The notes beneath the pieces are model-generated. The model had not been told where the DNA came from. It did not search any database and saw only the letters and a program-made list of their open reading frames with translations. From Cytophagales bacterium (GTDB lineage Bacteria > Bacteroidota > Bacteroidia > Cytophagales > Cyclobacteriaceae): 43,191 bases of DNA. Position 1 is the stretch's first letter. Every line of letters begins with the position of its first letter. This document shows positions 35,005 through 42,572 of the stretch, one piece after another. Made by a program: the position numbers and the translations under genes. The stretch covers positions 1 through 43,191 of the forward strand of contig JANYHW010000063.1 of NCBI GenBank assembly GCA_025358885.1, in the 5' to 3' direction.

Positions 35005-37476
35005 ATGCTGAAGTACTACGCCATTCTTTTTGCACGCAACCTGAGCCGCCAAAAACTCTTCTCCTTCATCAACTTGCTGGGACTCACGGTAAGCATCGCC
35101 AGTACACTGCTGATTTATCTATACATAAGAAATGAGTTCAGCTACGATGCATTTCACAAAGATGCCGATCGCATTTACCGGGTAAACCAGACTTTTATAT
35201 GGGGTGAGGGCGACAACAACCAGTTTTCATCCACAGGCCCGGGCGTTGCCGTTGCACTTAAAGAAGAACTTCCGGAAGTAGAATTGCTAACCAGTATTCA
35301 TACCCCGGGTAATTTTGTGATTTCCTATACCAATGAGGCAAAGCAAGTAGTCGCTTTCGCGGAGGACAGGGTTTTGGCCGGTGATTCCAATTTTTTCAGC
35401 ATGTTCAATTTCCCATTTGTGAAGGGTGTGCCGGAAACAGCCCTGCGCCAGGCGAATACACTGGTCATGACCGAGTCCACAGCGAAGAAGTATTTTAAAG
35501 AGGAGAATCCCATAGGAAAGCTGGTGAGACTGGGTAAGGGGGAATCCCAACAAACCTATGAAGTGACGGGTGTAATCAAAGACACCCCGCAGAATTCATA
35601 CATAGAATTTGATGTCCTCCTGTCATTGACGGGTTTTGGGCTTGAGCGAAGGAGTTGGAGTTGGGTATGGACACAATTGGAAACCTATGTGAAACTGACC
35701 CCCGGAACAGACATTGAAAATACCAGGACAAAACTAAGGCTCATTCCGAAAAAATACGCTGAGGTATCCATCCAGCGGGCGATGAATATGTCGTTTGATG
35801 AGTACGTCAAGGCAGGAAAGAAATGGGAATTGTTCCTACAGCCTTTGACCAGCATCCACCTGCCCTCGGAAGTGGTCTACAATAGGCTCAATGACTCTGG
35901 AAATATCAAGATTCTCTATTCATTAATCGGAGCGGTCTTTTTTATTGTGCTGCTTTCCTGTGTTAATTTCATGAATCTCTCCACCGCGCAGTTTACCCGG
36001 AGGATCAAGGAGGCCAGCATAAGGAAAATCATGGGACTGGGTCGGCTCGCTCTGAGTGTTAACTACTTCCTTGAGGCATTCACCTTTTGCCTCATTGCCC
36101 TGCTTACCGCGCTGGCCATTTCACAAGTCATGCTTCCAGGTTTCAATTACATTATAGGAAAGCAACTTACCATGAACTTATGGACAGATTTTTCCATAGT
36201 CCTGGCCATGCTTGTTCTGGTGCTGGTGATGGGACTTCTATCTGGCAGTTATCCGGCGCTCTTCTTAAGTGCTTTTAAACCTGTGGAGGCATTGAAAGGA
36301 AAGTTGAAAACGGGTCATAAAGGAAGGTCCTTTCGCAATGGACTCGTCGTCTTTCAGTTTAGTGTGTCCATTGTGCTGATGATCTGTACGGCCGTCGTTT
36401 TTGAACAATTGAATTTTGTTTCGCAAAAAAATCTGGGCTTCGATAAAGAAAACCTTTTGGTGGTAAGTCATGTGGAGAATATCGCCGATGGTGAAAGTTT
36501 TACCAAATCGGCCATGAACATTTCCGGTGTTGTTGATGCCTCATTGAGTACCTCCGTGCCGCCACGGATTTATGGTGGAGACAGCTTTACGGCTGAAGGA
36601 ACCAACCAGAAAACACTGCCCTTGAATTTCACCTCGGGTGATGAACGATTTATTCCAACCCTGAATATCAAGATCAAATATGGAAGAAATTTTCTCGCAG
36701 ACGCTCCGGGCGATGTGAACAGGGTAATATTGAATGAAGCAGCCATAAGAAAAATCGGATGGGATGACAATGAAGCTGCGCTGGGCAAAAAGATACAAAT
36801 TACGGGTGAAGACAAATGGAAGTTCGAAGTAATCGGCGTTATCGAGGACTTTCATTATTGGTCACTTGAAAATACCATCGAACCGATGGCCATCTTTCAT
36901 GTGAAGAGCACCATCATGGGGGCAGGATACAGCAAATATGTAACCCTGCGGATCGCAGGCCAAAGTCCGGAGGCATGGGAGAAGACGATTTCTTCGGTAA
37001 ACCTCCTTTGGAAGAAACATGCCGGTGATTTTCCATTCCAATATGAATTCGTTAACGAAGCCTTTGCCCAAACATTCAAAACCCAGCAGCAATTTGGGAG
37101 GGCCCTGGTGGTCATGGCGAGTCTTGCCATATTAATTGCAGGCCTGGGATTGCTTGGCATGATCATATACATGCTTGAACAGCGCTCCAAAGAAATTGGT
37201 ATAAGAAAGGTATCCGGGGCTTCTGTATGGGATATCCTTGTACTGGTGTCGACAGGATACACCAAACTGATATTGGTTGCGTTCCTGATCGGAGCACCCT
37301 TGTCTTACTGGATGATGCAACAGTGGCTCCTGGAGTTTGCCTACCGGATCACGCCTTCGTGGTGGGTTTTTGCAACTGTGGGGATCGGGATATTGGCGAT
37401 AGCGATGTTGATTACCAGCTACCACTCGATCAAGGCTGCGTTGACAAATCCAGTAGTGGTGCTGAGGGACGAATAA
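35005..37476 (+). CDS. FtsX/MacB-type ABC permease, orphan (permease locus 7)
   Basis: An 823-residue permease, the longest of the set, separated from the others by 10 kb. It keeps the N-terminal helix (NLLGLTVSIASTLLIYLYI), the box NEFSYDAFHKDADRIYRV, periplasmic domain 1, the coupling segment FMNLSTAQFTRRIKEASIRK (in which the usual KE-x-GIRK is altered to KEASIRK), GSYPALFLSAFKPVEALKG, the domain 2 pattern LNIKIKYGRNFLADAP, the second coupling segment EQRSKEIGIRKVSGASV and the end NPVVVLRDE. The next gene on the other strand ends 10 bases after its stop. It has no ATPase beside it. Its separate position suggests old dispersal or independent gain. Confidence 0.92.
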   Translation: MLKYYAILFARNLSRQKLFSFINLLGLTVSIASTLLIYLYIRNEFSYDAFHKDADRIYRVNQTFIWGEGDNNQFSSTGPGVAVALKEELPEVELLTSIHTPGNFVISYTNEAKQVVAFAEDRVLAGDSNFFSMFNFPFVKGVPETALRQANTLVMTESTAKKYFKEENPIGKLVRLGKGESQQTYEVTGVIKDTPQNSYIEFDVLLSLTGFGLERRSWSWVWTQLETYVKLTPGTDIENTRTKLRLIPKKYAEVSIQRAMNMSFDEYVKAGKKWELFLQPLTSIHLPSEVVYNRLNDSGNIKILYSLIGAVFFIVLLSCVNFMNLSTAQFTRRIKEASIRKIMGLGRLALSVNYFLEAFTFCLIALLTALAISQVMLPGFNYIIGKQLTMNLWTDFSIVLAMLVLVLVMGLLSGSYPALFLSAFKPVEALKGKLKTGHKGRSFRNGLVVFQFSVSIVLMICTAVVFEQLNFVSQKNLGFDKENLLVVSHVENIADGESFTKSAMNISGVVDASLSTSVPPRIYGGDSFTAEGTNQKTLPLNFTSGDERFIPTLNIKIKYGRNFLADAPGDVNRVILNEAAIRKIGWDDNEAALGKKIQITGEDKWKFEVIGVIEDFHYWSLENTIEPMAIFHVKSTIMGAGYSKYVTLRIAGQSPEAWEKTISSVNLLWKKHAGDFPFQYEFVNEAFAQTFKTQQQFGRALVVMASLAILIAGLGLLGMIIYMLEQRSKEIGIRKVSGASVWDILVLVSTGYTKLILVAFLIGAPLSYWMMQQWLLEFAYRITPSWWVFATVGIGILAIAMLITSYHSIKAALTNPVVVLRDE

Positions 37477-37485
37477 ATTCGTGTC

Positions 37486-38094
37486 TTATCCTCTCTTCAA
37501 CTCCATCAGTTTGTTGCGCTCATTTTGAAGTTCGCGGGATAATTTAGTCTGCTTTTCCAAAGACTTTCGTTTGTAGTCTTCCAGTTCGTGCAGGGTTGTG
37601 TTGGCAAGCTCCATCTTTTCCTTAATTGCCACATACATCGACTTAAGTTTTCCAGACAGGATTCCGATAAGCATCAGGAGCCCAATGACTGCCAGTACAA
37701 CGATAGTGAGGAACAATCGCTTGTCCACGCCAATCCCCAGCACTGAGATATGGGTACTGTCGTATACAATCTCGTTCATGGAAGCTTCCTTTTGGGACAA
37801 AGTGATTTGGGCATTTTTCTTGTCGGCTTCAAGACTGGCAATAGTCGCGCTCGCTGCATGGAGCAAGGCCCTTTGGGACTTGATCGAATCCATGGTGATC
37901 TTCCATACACCATCCAGGACATACTCCCGGATCACTTTGTAGTCATTGTAGGTTTCTGATCGTGACTTCATCAACTGATATCGCTCGGCGAGCGTCAGTT
38001 TGTCTTCGTTAGCGATTTCAGAATTAACAGTTTGTGACAGTGCCGGTAAAACCAATAGGATGCAAAGGAATGCGAGAAAGGATTTCATAGCCAT
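37486..38094 (-). CDS. Exported single-helix coiled-coil membrane protein
   Basis: A 202-residue protein with signal peptide (MAMKSFLAFLCILLVLPALS, cleavage near QT) and an extracytoplasmic helix-rich part (about 22-115: ERYQLMKSRSETYNDYKVIR, AASATIASLEADKKNAQITL). One transmembrane helix (about 122-145: LFLTIVVLAVIGLLMLIGIL) is followed by a long cytoplasmic coiled coil (KRKSLEKQTKLSRELQNERN). ATGs at 38094 and 38088 are both possible. Proteins with this layout are widespread in Bacteroidota and sometimes carry the database name tRNA (guanine-N1)-methyltransferase, which nothing in this sequence supports. The role is unknown. Confidence 0.8.
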   Translation of the reverse strand: MAMKSFLAFLCILLVLPALSQTVNSEIANEDKLTLAERYQLMKSRSETYNDYKVIREYVLDGVWKITMDSIKSQRALLHAASATIASLEADKKNAQITLSQKEASMNEIVYDSTHISVLGIGVDKRLFLTIVVLAVIGLLMLIGILSGKLKSMYVAIKEKMELANTTLHELEDYKRKSLEKQTKLSRELQNERNKLMELKRG

Positions 38095-38223
38095 AGTGAT
38101 TGAATTCATTAAACTTGAGTATTCGTCATCACAGTTCCTACTGATTCGGCCCGGAATGCATCATTATTCGCCAAATCGAATGGCTGGGCGACAAGCGGAA
38201 ATAGAGATAGAAGGGACAGGATT

Positions 38224-39063
38224 CTACGGCAGTGGCTTGTTGGAGTACAAAGTTGAATCCGCCTTGAGGTGCAGGGCAAACAAGACTGGCCAAAGCTTTC
38301 CTGTTACGAGCAGTGTCTTGCTTTTCTTCTCATAGGCAATTCCGTTGAGCACATCTGCCCTTGGGAACATTTGGTGCGCCCTCTCGGAAAGTGAAGACAG
38401 TTCAAGTATCCCCGTTACCACTCCTGTGGAGGGGTCAATCTTCATGATTTCATTGGTTCCCCACCGGTTGGCATACACGTAGCCGTCAATAAACTCCAGT
38501 TCATTGAGATTATCGATTGTTCCCATTTTATCTCTGACTGTGAGCGTATCGACAGGCTCCAGGCTTAAGGTATCCAGGAAATATAACCGATCAGTCCCAT
38601 CGCTTGCAATCAGGTTTCTCTCATTGTGTGTAATCCCCCAGCCTTCGCGGGGATAGGAAAATTCTTTGAGCTTAGTAAAGGTCCTGACATCGTATATAAA
38701 GCCAACATGATTTTGCCAAGTAAGCTGATAGATCTTGTTGTTCAGGACGGTAATACCTTCGCCAAAATACTTTTTATCCAGTGTCACCTTTTTGTCCTGG
38801 TTACCCGTTGCGATGTCAACTTCGGCAATCCAGGAGTTGGCTTGTCCGGTGCTTTCAAATAGTCTGCCCTCAAAAACGGTCAAACCTTGGGTAAAGGCCT
38901 TGCTATCATGGGGAAAGCCCTTAAGTACTGTATAGGGGATGAGCCTGGTGTCTGAGGAGGACCTGGCTTCGCGATCTTTGGTACATCCAAAAAATCCAGA
39001 CACAAAAAAGCAAAGCACAACTCCATTTCTGCTGGTCAGGAATCTTAAGGTGCGACGGAGCAT
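38224..39063 (-). CDS. Glutaminyl-peptide cyclotransferase-like lipoprotein (glutamine cyclotransferase family)
   Basis: A 279-residue lipoprotein starting MLRRTLRFLTSRNGVVLCFF, with lipobox GFFGC (Cys27). The frame opens at 39180; the ATG at 39063 was chosen for the lipobox. The remainder is a five-bladed beta propeller of the plant/bacterial glutamine cyclotransferase family: FPHDSKAFTQGLTVFEGRLF, GQANSWIAEVDIATG, KYFGEGITVLNNKIYQLTWQ, REGWGITHNERNLIASDGTD, LNELEFIDGYVYANRWGTNE and DVLNGIAYEKKSKTLLVTGK. The enzyme turns N-terminal glutamine into pyroglutamate. The family motifs F-T-Q-G-L, E-G-I-T, W-G-x-T, SDG and NxLNG are all present or nearly so. It is probably active at the outer or inner membrane face. 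Confidence 0.92.
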   Translation of the reverse strand: MLRRTLRFLTSRNGVVLCFFVSGFFGCTKDREARSSSDTRLIPYTVLKGFPHDSKAFTQGLTVFEGRLFESTGQANSWIAEVDIATGNQDKKVTLDKKYFGEGITVLNNKIYQLTWQNHVGFIYDVRTFTKLKEFSYPREGWGITHNERNLIASDGTDRLYFLDTLSLEPVDTLTVRDKMGTIDNLNELEFIDGYVYANRWGTNEIMKIDPSTGVVTGILELSSLSERAHQMFPRADVLNGIAYEKKSKTLLVTGKLWPVLFALHLKADSTLYSNKPLP

Positions 39064-39114
39064 GTTGGGGTTAGCCGTTAATTCGTGCAAATGTCTCATA
39101 ATTAAGGTTGAGAC

Positions 39115-39157
39115 AAAAAAAAACGGGAAAGGATCAATTGCTTGACTTTCCCGTTTT
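39115..39157 (-). terminator. Leftward rho-independent terminator
   Basis: A perfect 12-base-pair stem, AAAACGGGAAAG (39120-39131) and CTTTCCCGTTTT (39146-39157), with a 14-base loop. On the minus strand it is followed by a run of nine T (complement of A 39115-39123). No annotated gene lies directly upstream on that strand, so it must end some other transcript. Confidence 0.85.
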
Positions 39158-39384
39158 CGTCGTACACGTGCCGTAGCCAATGTACCACCCTAAGTTTATC
39201 CTCTCACCAGGCAACTTGCTTCAGTTCTCTTTCAATCCCTGAACTCAGTGACGCGGCCACCTTTTTCCCGAAGGATACACAGGGCCGCAATCATACCTGA
39301 CCGGCGTTTTTGTAATCATGATCCGTAGACCATAACCCTTTGTTTTTCCGATCTTGTTTGATCCTGTTGTTAACTTTCTGCTTA
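39115..39384 (-). ncRNA. Candidate small RNA or small unannotated transcript
   Basis: A leftward promoter-like sequence at 39391-39422 and the strong leftward terminator at 39115-39157 frame a possible transcript of about 270 bases. Within it a minus-strand frame encodes a basic stretch ending PVRYDCGPVYPSGKRWPRH, with no known match. No known RNA family was recognised. Confidence 0.25.
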
Positions 39385-39390
39385 GTGATA

Positions 39391-39422
39391 TAAACGTAAT
39401 GGATACCTGAGTTTGCTGCAAA
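39391..39422 (-). promoter_or_regulatory. Leftward Bacteroidota-type promoter candidate
   Basis: On the minus strand, TTTG (complement of 39419-39422) and TACGTTTA (complement of 39391-39398) are separated by 20 bases. This is close to the Bacteroidota consensus TTTG-N17-23-TAnnTTTG, with one mismatch in the last position. Confidence 0.35.
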
Positions 39423-39494
39423 GAAAATATCAAAAAGTAGTTCACAACTTTTCAACCATCTTGTGCACAATCATCATCCATCAATAAAGGCCCG

Positions 39495-39527
39495 TTCGGG
39501 CACACAATAACCAATTCGCTACCTTTG
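39495..39527 (+). promoter_or_regulatory. Bacteroidota-type promoter before the 39560 gene
   Basis: TACCTTTG (39520-39527) fits TAnnTTTG exactly; TTCG at 39495-39498, 21 bases upstream, is a near match to the -33 element. Transcription would start about 25 bases before the ATG at 39560. Confidence 0.55.
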
Positions 39528-39559
39528 TAGAAATCCTGAGTCATCCTAAGATCATTGTT

Positions 39560-40036
39560 ATGAATGCTGCGCATCGAATACTCCTTTCCCTGTTCCTGGT
39601 TTGTACCGGACTCTTGGGATTTAAAGGAACCGTAACCACAGATCAATCGGCCAATTCCCTTTCCTTCGGTGGGGTCGATATCGCTGTAGATACGACAGAC
39701 TGTTCGACAGAGAATAGTTCGGACGGAAAAAGCAGGGCGATAGCCGCCATCAATTCGGCCAATGCCAGCATGTGTACCATCCAATTTGGTACCCTTGATC
39801 CTTCCAGTGGCACTTATACAACTACCCTCGAAGAGCCTATAGGCAATGGTCAGGTTATTTTAGGTGTTGGCGGATCAATCTTTGGGGGCGCCTTTGCGGC
39901 GAAAGCAGGGCAAAGTATTTCGATTATCAATAATTCAGGAAAATACAGGGCAGTCTTCAAAGACATCACATTACTTGATCCCGCGACCAAGGAAAAGGCA
40001 GGCAAGAAAATTACCGGCAATTTTGGATGTGATTGA
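39560..40036 (+). CDS. Small exported protein of unknown function
   Basis: No family is recognised. A 158-residue protein with signal peptide MNAAHRILLSLFLVCTGLLG (cleavage near residue 21). The mature protein is small-residue rich, with many Ser, Thr, Gly and Asn residues and little charge until the end (VILGVGGSIFGGAFAAKAGQ). It has three cysteines, at DTTDCSTE, ASMCTIQFG and the extreme C-terminus FGCD. The composition suggests a secreted beta-rich protein. It has its own promoter and is followed by a separate, operator-bearing promoter for the next genes, so it is likely a single-gene unit. Confidence 0.7.
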   Translation: MNAAHRILLSLFLVCTGLLGFKGTVTTDQSANSLSFGGVDIAVDTTDCSTENSSDGKSRAIAAINSANASMCTIQFGTLDPSSGTYTTTLEEPIGNGQVILGVGGSIFGGAFAAKAGQSISIINNSGKYRAVFKDITLLDPATKEKAGKKITGNFGCD

Positions 40037-40069
40037 ATTGGCCGCTTTCAAGCATGCAATATCCATTTT

Positions 40070-40120
40070 ACTAATTTATTTAGTTTAATTTGCTAATTAA
40101 TTTAGTATAGCGTAGGTTTG
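40070..40120 (+). promoter_or_regulatory. Promoter with two operator-like palindromes
   Basis: TTTG (40089-40092) and TAGGTTTG (40113-40120) are 20 bases apart, a perfect match to the Bacteroidota promoter form. Two related inverted repeats overlap it: ACTAATTTATTTAGT (40070-40084), just upstream of -33, and GCTAATTAATTTAGT (40092-40106), between -33 and -7. Both read CTAA-N5-TTAG and their centres are 22 bases apart, two helical turns. This is the layout of a repressor-controlled promoter; the repressor gene is not in the window as far as can be seen. Confidence 0.65.
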
Positions 40121-40142
40121 CTTTTGTTAAACAATAGCGCCT

Positions 40143-40514
40143 ATGAAAACGATACAATCATCCCTGGTGGGAAACAGGAACATCCATGCCAGCGATCCCC
40201 ATGTTCAGCTCTTTCAGGTCCGGGAAGTATTAAACCAGCACCGCGACACCCTCATCAACCGCCTTCTATCAGACTTGCCTACGTATGTAGACTATAAATT
40301 CAAGGCCAGACCAAGTACGAGTGAATTGCTGCACATCAAGGAGAAACTTCTGGATGTAACCAAAACCAACGTTGACCTGGATAAATTTCAATCCGTCGTC
40401 AGGCAGGTAAAGAAGAAGGGAACCACGCGCCTCACAAATGAGATCTTCTTTTCAGAGATCGATGAATTGATTCGTTGGCAAATCAGAGAACCGCGCCTTC
40501 AACTTTTTTCCTGA
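40143..40514 (+). CDS. Unknown cytoplasmic protein, first gene of an operator-controlled pair
   Basis: No family is recognised. The 123-residue protein begins MKTIQSSLVGNRNIHASDPH, has no signal peptide or membrane segment, and is predicted largely helical and basic: LFQVREVLNQHRDTLINRLL, TSELLHIKEKLLDVTKTNVD, FQSVVRQVKKKGTTRL and EIFFSEIDELIRWQIREPRL. The second half has alternating K/R patches compatible with nucleic acid binding (inference only). It begins 23 bases after the strong promoter and two palindromes at 40070-40120 and is followed after 4 bases by the second gene of the pair. Confidence 0.7.
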   Translation: MKTIQSSLVGNRNIHASDPHVQLFQVREVLNQHRDTLINRLLSDLPTYVDYKFKARPSTSELLHIKEKLLDVTKTNVDLDKFQSVVRQVKKKGTTRLTNEIFFSEIDELIRWQIREPRLQLFS

Positions 40515-40518
40515 GTGA

Positions 40519-40833
40519 ATGATCCCTCAGGCCATAACGGACCACTTTGACCTGATGCACATTGACATCGTGTTCAGGGAATTGCACGATCGATTTGGCT
40601 TCAATAAAAAAGAATGGGAGAAAAAATTCAAATCATTCTTATCCCAGCAGCCCAGGAATACGAGTGAGCTGGATGCATTCATCAAATTTGGCAACCGGTT
40701 TATCAACCCTGTACTGAACGAAATTCTCTGCCGCAATGCCCTTCATGCCACCTTCTCCCAGATGGTTTTATACATTGTCGAGAAAAACTCTGTGCCGAAG
40801 CCAAAAGCAGCATCCAGGGTATCACGGCAATAG
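40519..40833 (+). CDS. Unknown cytoplasmic protein, second gene of the pair
   Basis: No family is recognised. A 104-residue protein beginning MIPQAITDHFDLMHIDIVFR, all-helical in appearance (FGFNKKEWEKKFKSFLSQQP, TSELDAFIKFGNRFINPVLN, LHATFSQMVLYIVEKNSVPK), with a basic Pro/Lys/Arg tail. Its size, charge and lack of export signal match the upstream gene, with which it shares a transcript (4-base gap). Together they might form a heteromeric complex, toxin-antitoxin-like pair or regulatory unit; none of these is supported by a motif. The opposite-strand SRAP gene ends 14 bases after its stop. Confidence 0.7.
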   Translation: MIPQAITDHFDLMHIDIVFRELHDRFGFNKKEWEKKFKSFLSQQPRNTSELDAFIKFGNRFINPVLNEILCRNALHATFSQMVLYIVEKNSVPKPKAASRVSRQ

Positions 40834-40847
40834 TGGCGGATTAGAAA

Positions 40848-41585
40848 CTAGGAGTCGAGTAATGCCAGTTCCGGGTATTCAAAAGGCTTTGAAATTATCT
40901 CCACATCTTTATCCGCCCTTTTCCGATCGGTAATCATTTTTGAAATCGTATGTGCACCCAATGCTCCTTCTTCTATTGGCTCGCACAAAGCCAACACATC
41001 CGCTTCGGTGAGGTGAGGATTCAGCCAATCCCTTTCAAACTCTCTGGTCAACATCACTGGCATTCTCTTTTTTGAATTGTGAATCTTCTCCATCAATCCG
41101 TTGGCACGGGTAGTCAGTACGCTGTACGTTCTCACCTCCTCTCCTGTCGATTTATCCACCCACGACGACCAGACACCTGCAAGTGAAAATATGGTCTCCT
41201 TACTGGAATAAACAAAGTAAGGATACTTGGTTTTCCCGTTATTAAACCAACGCCATTCAAAGAACCCCGTGCAAGGAATCAAACATCGCTTGCCATCTTT
41301 CAGGGAGTCGCGGAAGGCAGGCTTTTCAAATATCTCCTCACTGATGGCATTCAAGGTTTTCATCCTGATGGTGGAGGCATCCTGAAGTGACTTTGTCCAC
41401 CACGGGATCAATCCCCAACGAAAAAATTGAAACTCCTGGGGTCGATCAGCGGTGATGACCGGAGAAGGCTTAAAATCAAAACCATTTTCATAGTAGGTTG
41501 GCGTATAGCCAATCTCTTTCATTACGGCCTTATACCTGACTTCCAATTCTGCCTCGATGGCTTTGTCTTGTTTGTGATAGCACAT
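40848..41585 (-). CDS. SRAP (SOS response-associated peptidase) protein, YedK/HMCES type
   Basis: A 245-residue protein that forms a stable thiazolidine crosslink with abasic sites in single-stranded DNA and so shields them. All key residues are visible: Cys2 (MCYHK, exposed after Met removal), Asn79 (MKTLNAISE), Glu110 (CTGFFEWRW) and His169 (KIHNSKKRMPVML). Length and order are normal for the family. It lies 37 bases downstream of the putative anti-sigma gene on the same strand and may be read through from the sigma operon, but its own promoter was not identified. Confidence 0.95.
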   Translation of the reverse strand: MCYHKQDKAIEAELEVRYKAVMKEIGYTPTYYENGFDFKPSPVITADRPQEFQFFRWGLIPWWTKSLQDASTIRMKTLNAISEEIFEKPAFRDSLKDGKRCLIPCTGFFEWRWFNNGKTKYPYFVYSSKETIFSLAGVWSSWVDKSTGEEVRTYSVLTTRANGLMEKIHNSKKRMPVMLTREFERDWLNPHLTEADVLALCEPIEEGALGAHTISKMITDRKRADKDVEIISKPFEYPELALLDS

Positions 41586-41622
41586 AGGATGTGACCTTTT
41601 CCTAAAGATACCAAAGGAGAAA

Positions 41623-42009
41623 TTATTCCTGTGACCCTGCTATTGATTGTGAAGGAGCAAAACGATCAATGATAAATTTAAGACCAACTATGAGCATAAC
41701 CGGCACCAGGAAATACTCATTGTCCAGTATCCATTGTATCAACCTCCATCCAACCGCCACCACATCCCGCGGGAATTGGTAACCAAAATCGGTAAGACGG
41801 GAATAGTACCCCACAATCAAGAGCGCCATCAGCCCTCCGCTGGTTAATCCCATCATAAGAGCATTGAGGAACATCCTGAGTCTTTCTTTCCGTGCGGATT
41901 CGGTGGCAATTTTCTGCATCATCGCCTGGTCAAAATCCGGACGCTGAAGATCCAACCGGCTTTCAGCAAGGATATCACCAGCAAGTTGATCGATTCTATC
42001 CATATTCAT
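41623..42009 (-). CDS. Putative anti-sigma factor-like membrane protein
   Basis: A 128-residue protein with a soluble N-terminus (MNMDRIDQLAGDILAESRLD) and two hydrophobic segments (about 47-68 and 99-115). No zinc-finger HxxxCxxC is present. It overlaps the upstream ECF sigma gene by four bases (ATGA), so the two are translationally coupled, which is the usual arrangement for a sigma factor and its membrane partner. The role as anti-sigma factor is therefore an inference from position and topology, not from motif. ATG 42003 is an alternative start. Confidence 0.75.
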   Translation of the reverse strand: MNMDRIDQLAGDILAESRLDLQRPDFDQAMMQKIATESARKERLRMFLNALMMGLTSGGLMALLIVGYYSRLTDFGYQFPRDVVAVGWRLIQWILDNEYFLVPVMLIVGLKFIIDRFAPSQSIAGSQE

Positions 42010-42572
42010 ATAATGTATTGAATTTCAGTTTTAAGGAGGTCGCTTAAAATCACAAACATCTTTCTGCGCGCACGGTGCAGTTTCATTTTGACATTCTCAA
42101 CCGGAATGCCGGTAATAACACCAACCTCCTCAATAGAATTTTCATTCAGATAAAAAAGTGTTAGTAATAACCGGTCCTCGATTTTCAGTTCGGCCATCGC
42201 CCGATGAATAAATCCCTTCCTTTCCTCCTCTTCCATCCTGCCACAAGCGGTTTCCAAAGCATCCAACTGGCCGTCGGGTACCTCATCAATATCCACATCA
42301 TTTCTTTCTGGACCTATGGACTTCACTTTTGAGCGAGCACCATTGACAACAATTTGGTAAAACCAGGTTGAGAATTTCGACTCTTGCCTGAATTTTGACA
42401 GCCCTTTAAATGCCTTCAAAAAGGCATCCTGGACCACCTCTTCGGCTTCTTCCCGGTTGTTTACGATCCTGAAGGCAATCGTAAAAGCCATGTGCTTATA
42501 GCCAGCAACGAAGTATGAAAAAGCAGATACATCGCCATCAAGAATCTTGCGAATGTATTTGTGTTCCTTCAT
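42006..42572 (-). CDS. ECF-type RNA polymerase sigma factor
   Basis: A 188-residue sigma-70 family factor lacking regions 1 and 3. Region 2 is clear: FRIVNNREEAEEVVQDAFLK followed by FRQESKFSTWFYQIVVNGAR (residues 35-80). Region 4 is LFYLNENSIEEVGVITGIPV followed by VKMKLHRARRKM (about 138-175), a helix-turn-helix that contacts the -35 element. It overlaps the small membrane protein gene before it and the putative anti-sigma gene after it, each by four bases (ATGA). Its regulon and signal are unknown. Confidence 0.95.
   Translation of the reverse strand: MKEHKYIRKILDGDVSAFSYFVAGYKHMAFTIAFRIVNNREEAEEVVQDAFLKAFKGLSKFRQESKFSTWFYQIVVNGARSKVKSIGPERNDVDIDEVPDGQLDALETACGRMEEEERKGFIHRAMAELKIEDRLLLTLFYLNENSIEEVGVITGIPVENVKMKLHRARRKMFVILSDLLKTEIQYII

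Larger units (their letters stand above)
39064..39559. other. 496-base gene-poor gap
   Basis: This is the gap between the leftward cyclotransferase-like gene and the rightward exported-protein gene. It holds a leftward rho-independent terminator, a leftward promoter-like sequence and a rightward promoter. No recognisable protein or tRNA was found. Confidence 0.6.

Noticed and set aside
39491-39502. GCCCGTTCGGGC short hairpin near the 39520 promoter
   Set aside because: The loop has two bases only and it lies over the -33 region; no support as terminator or operator.
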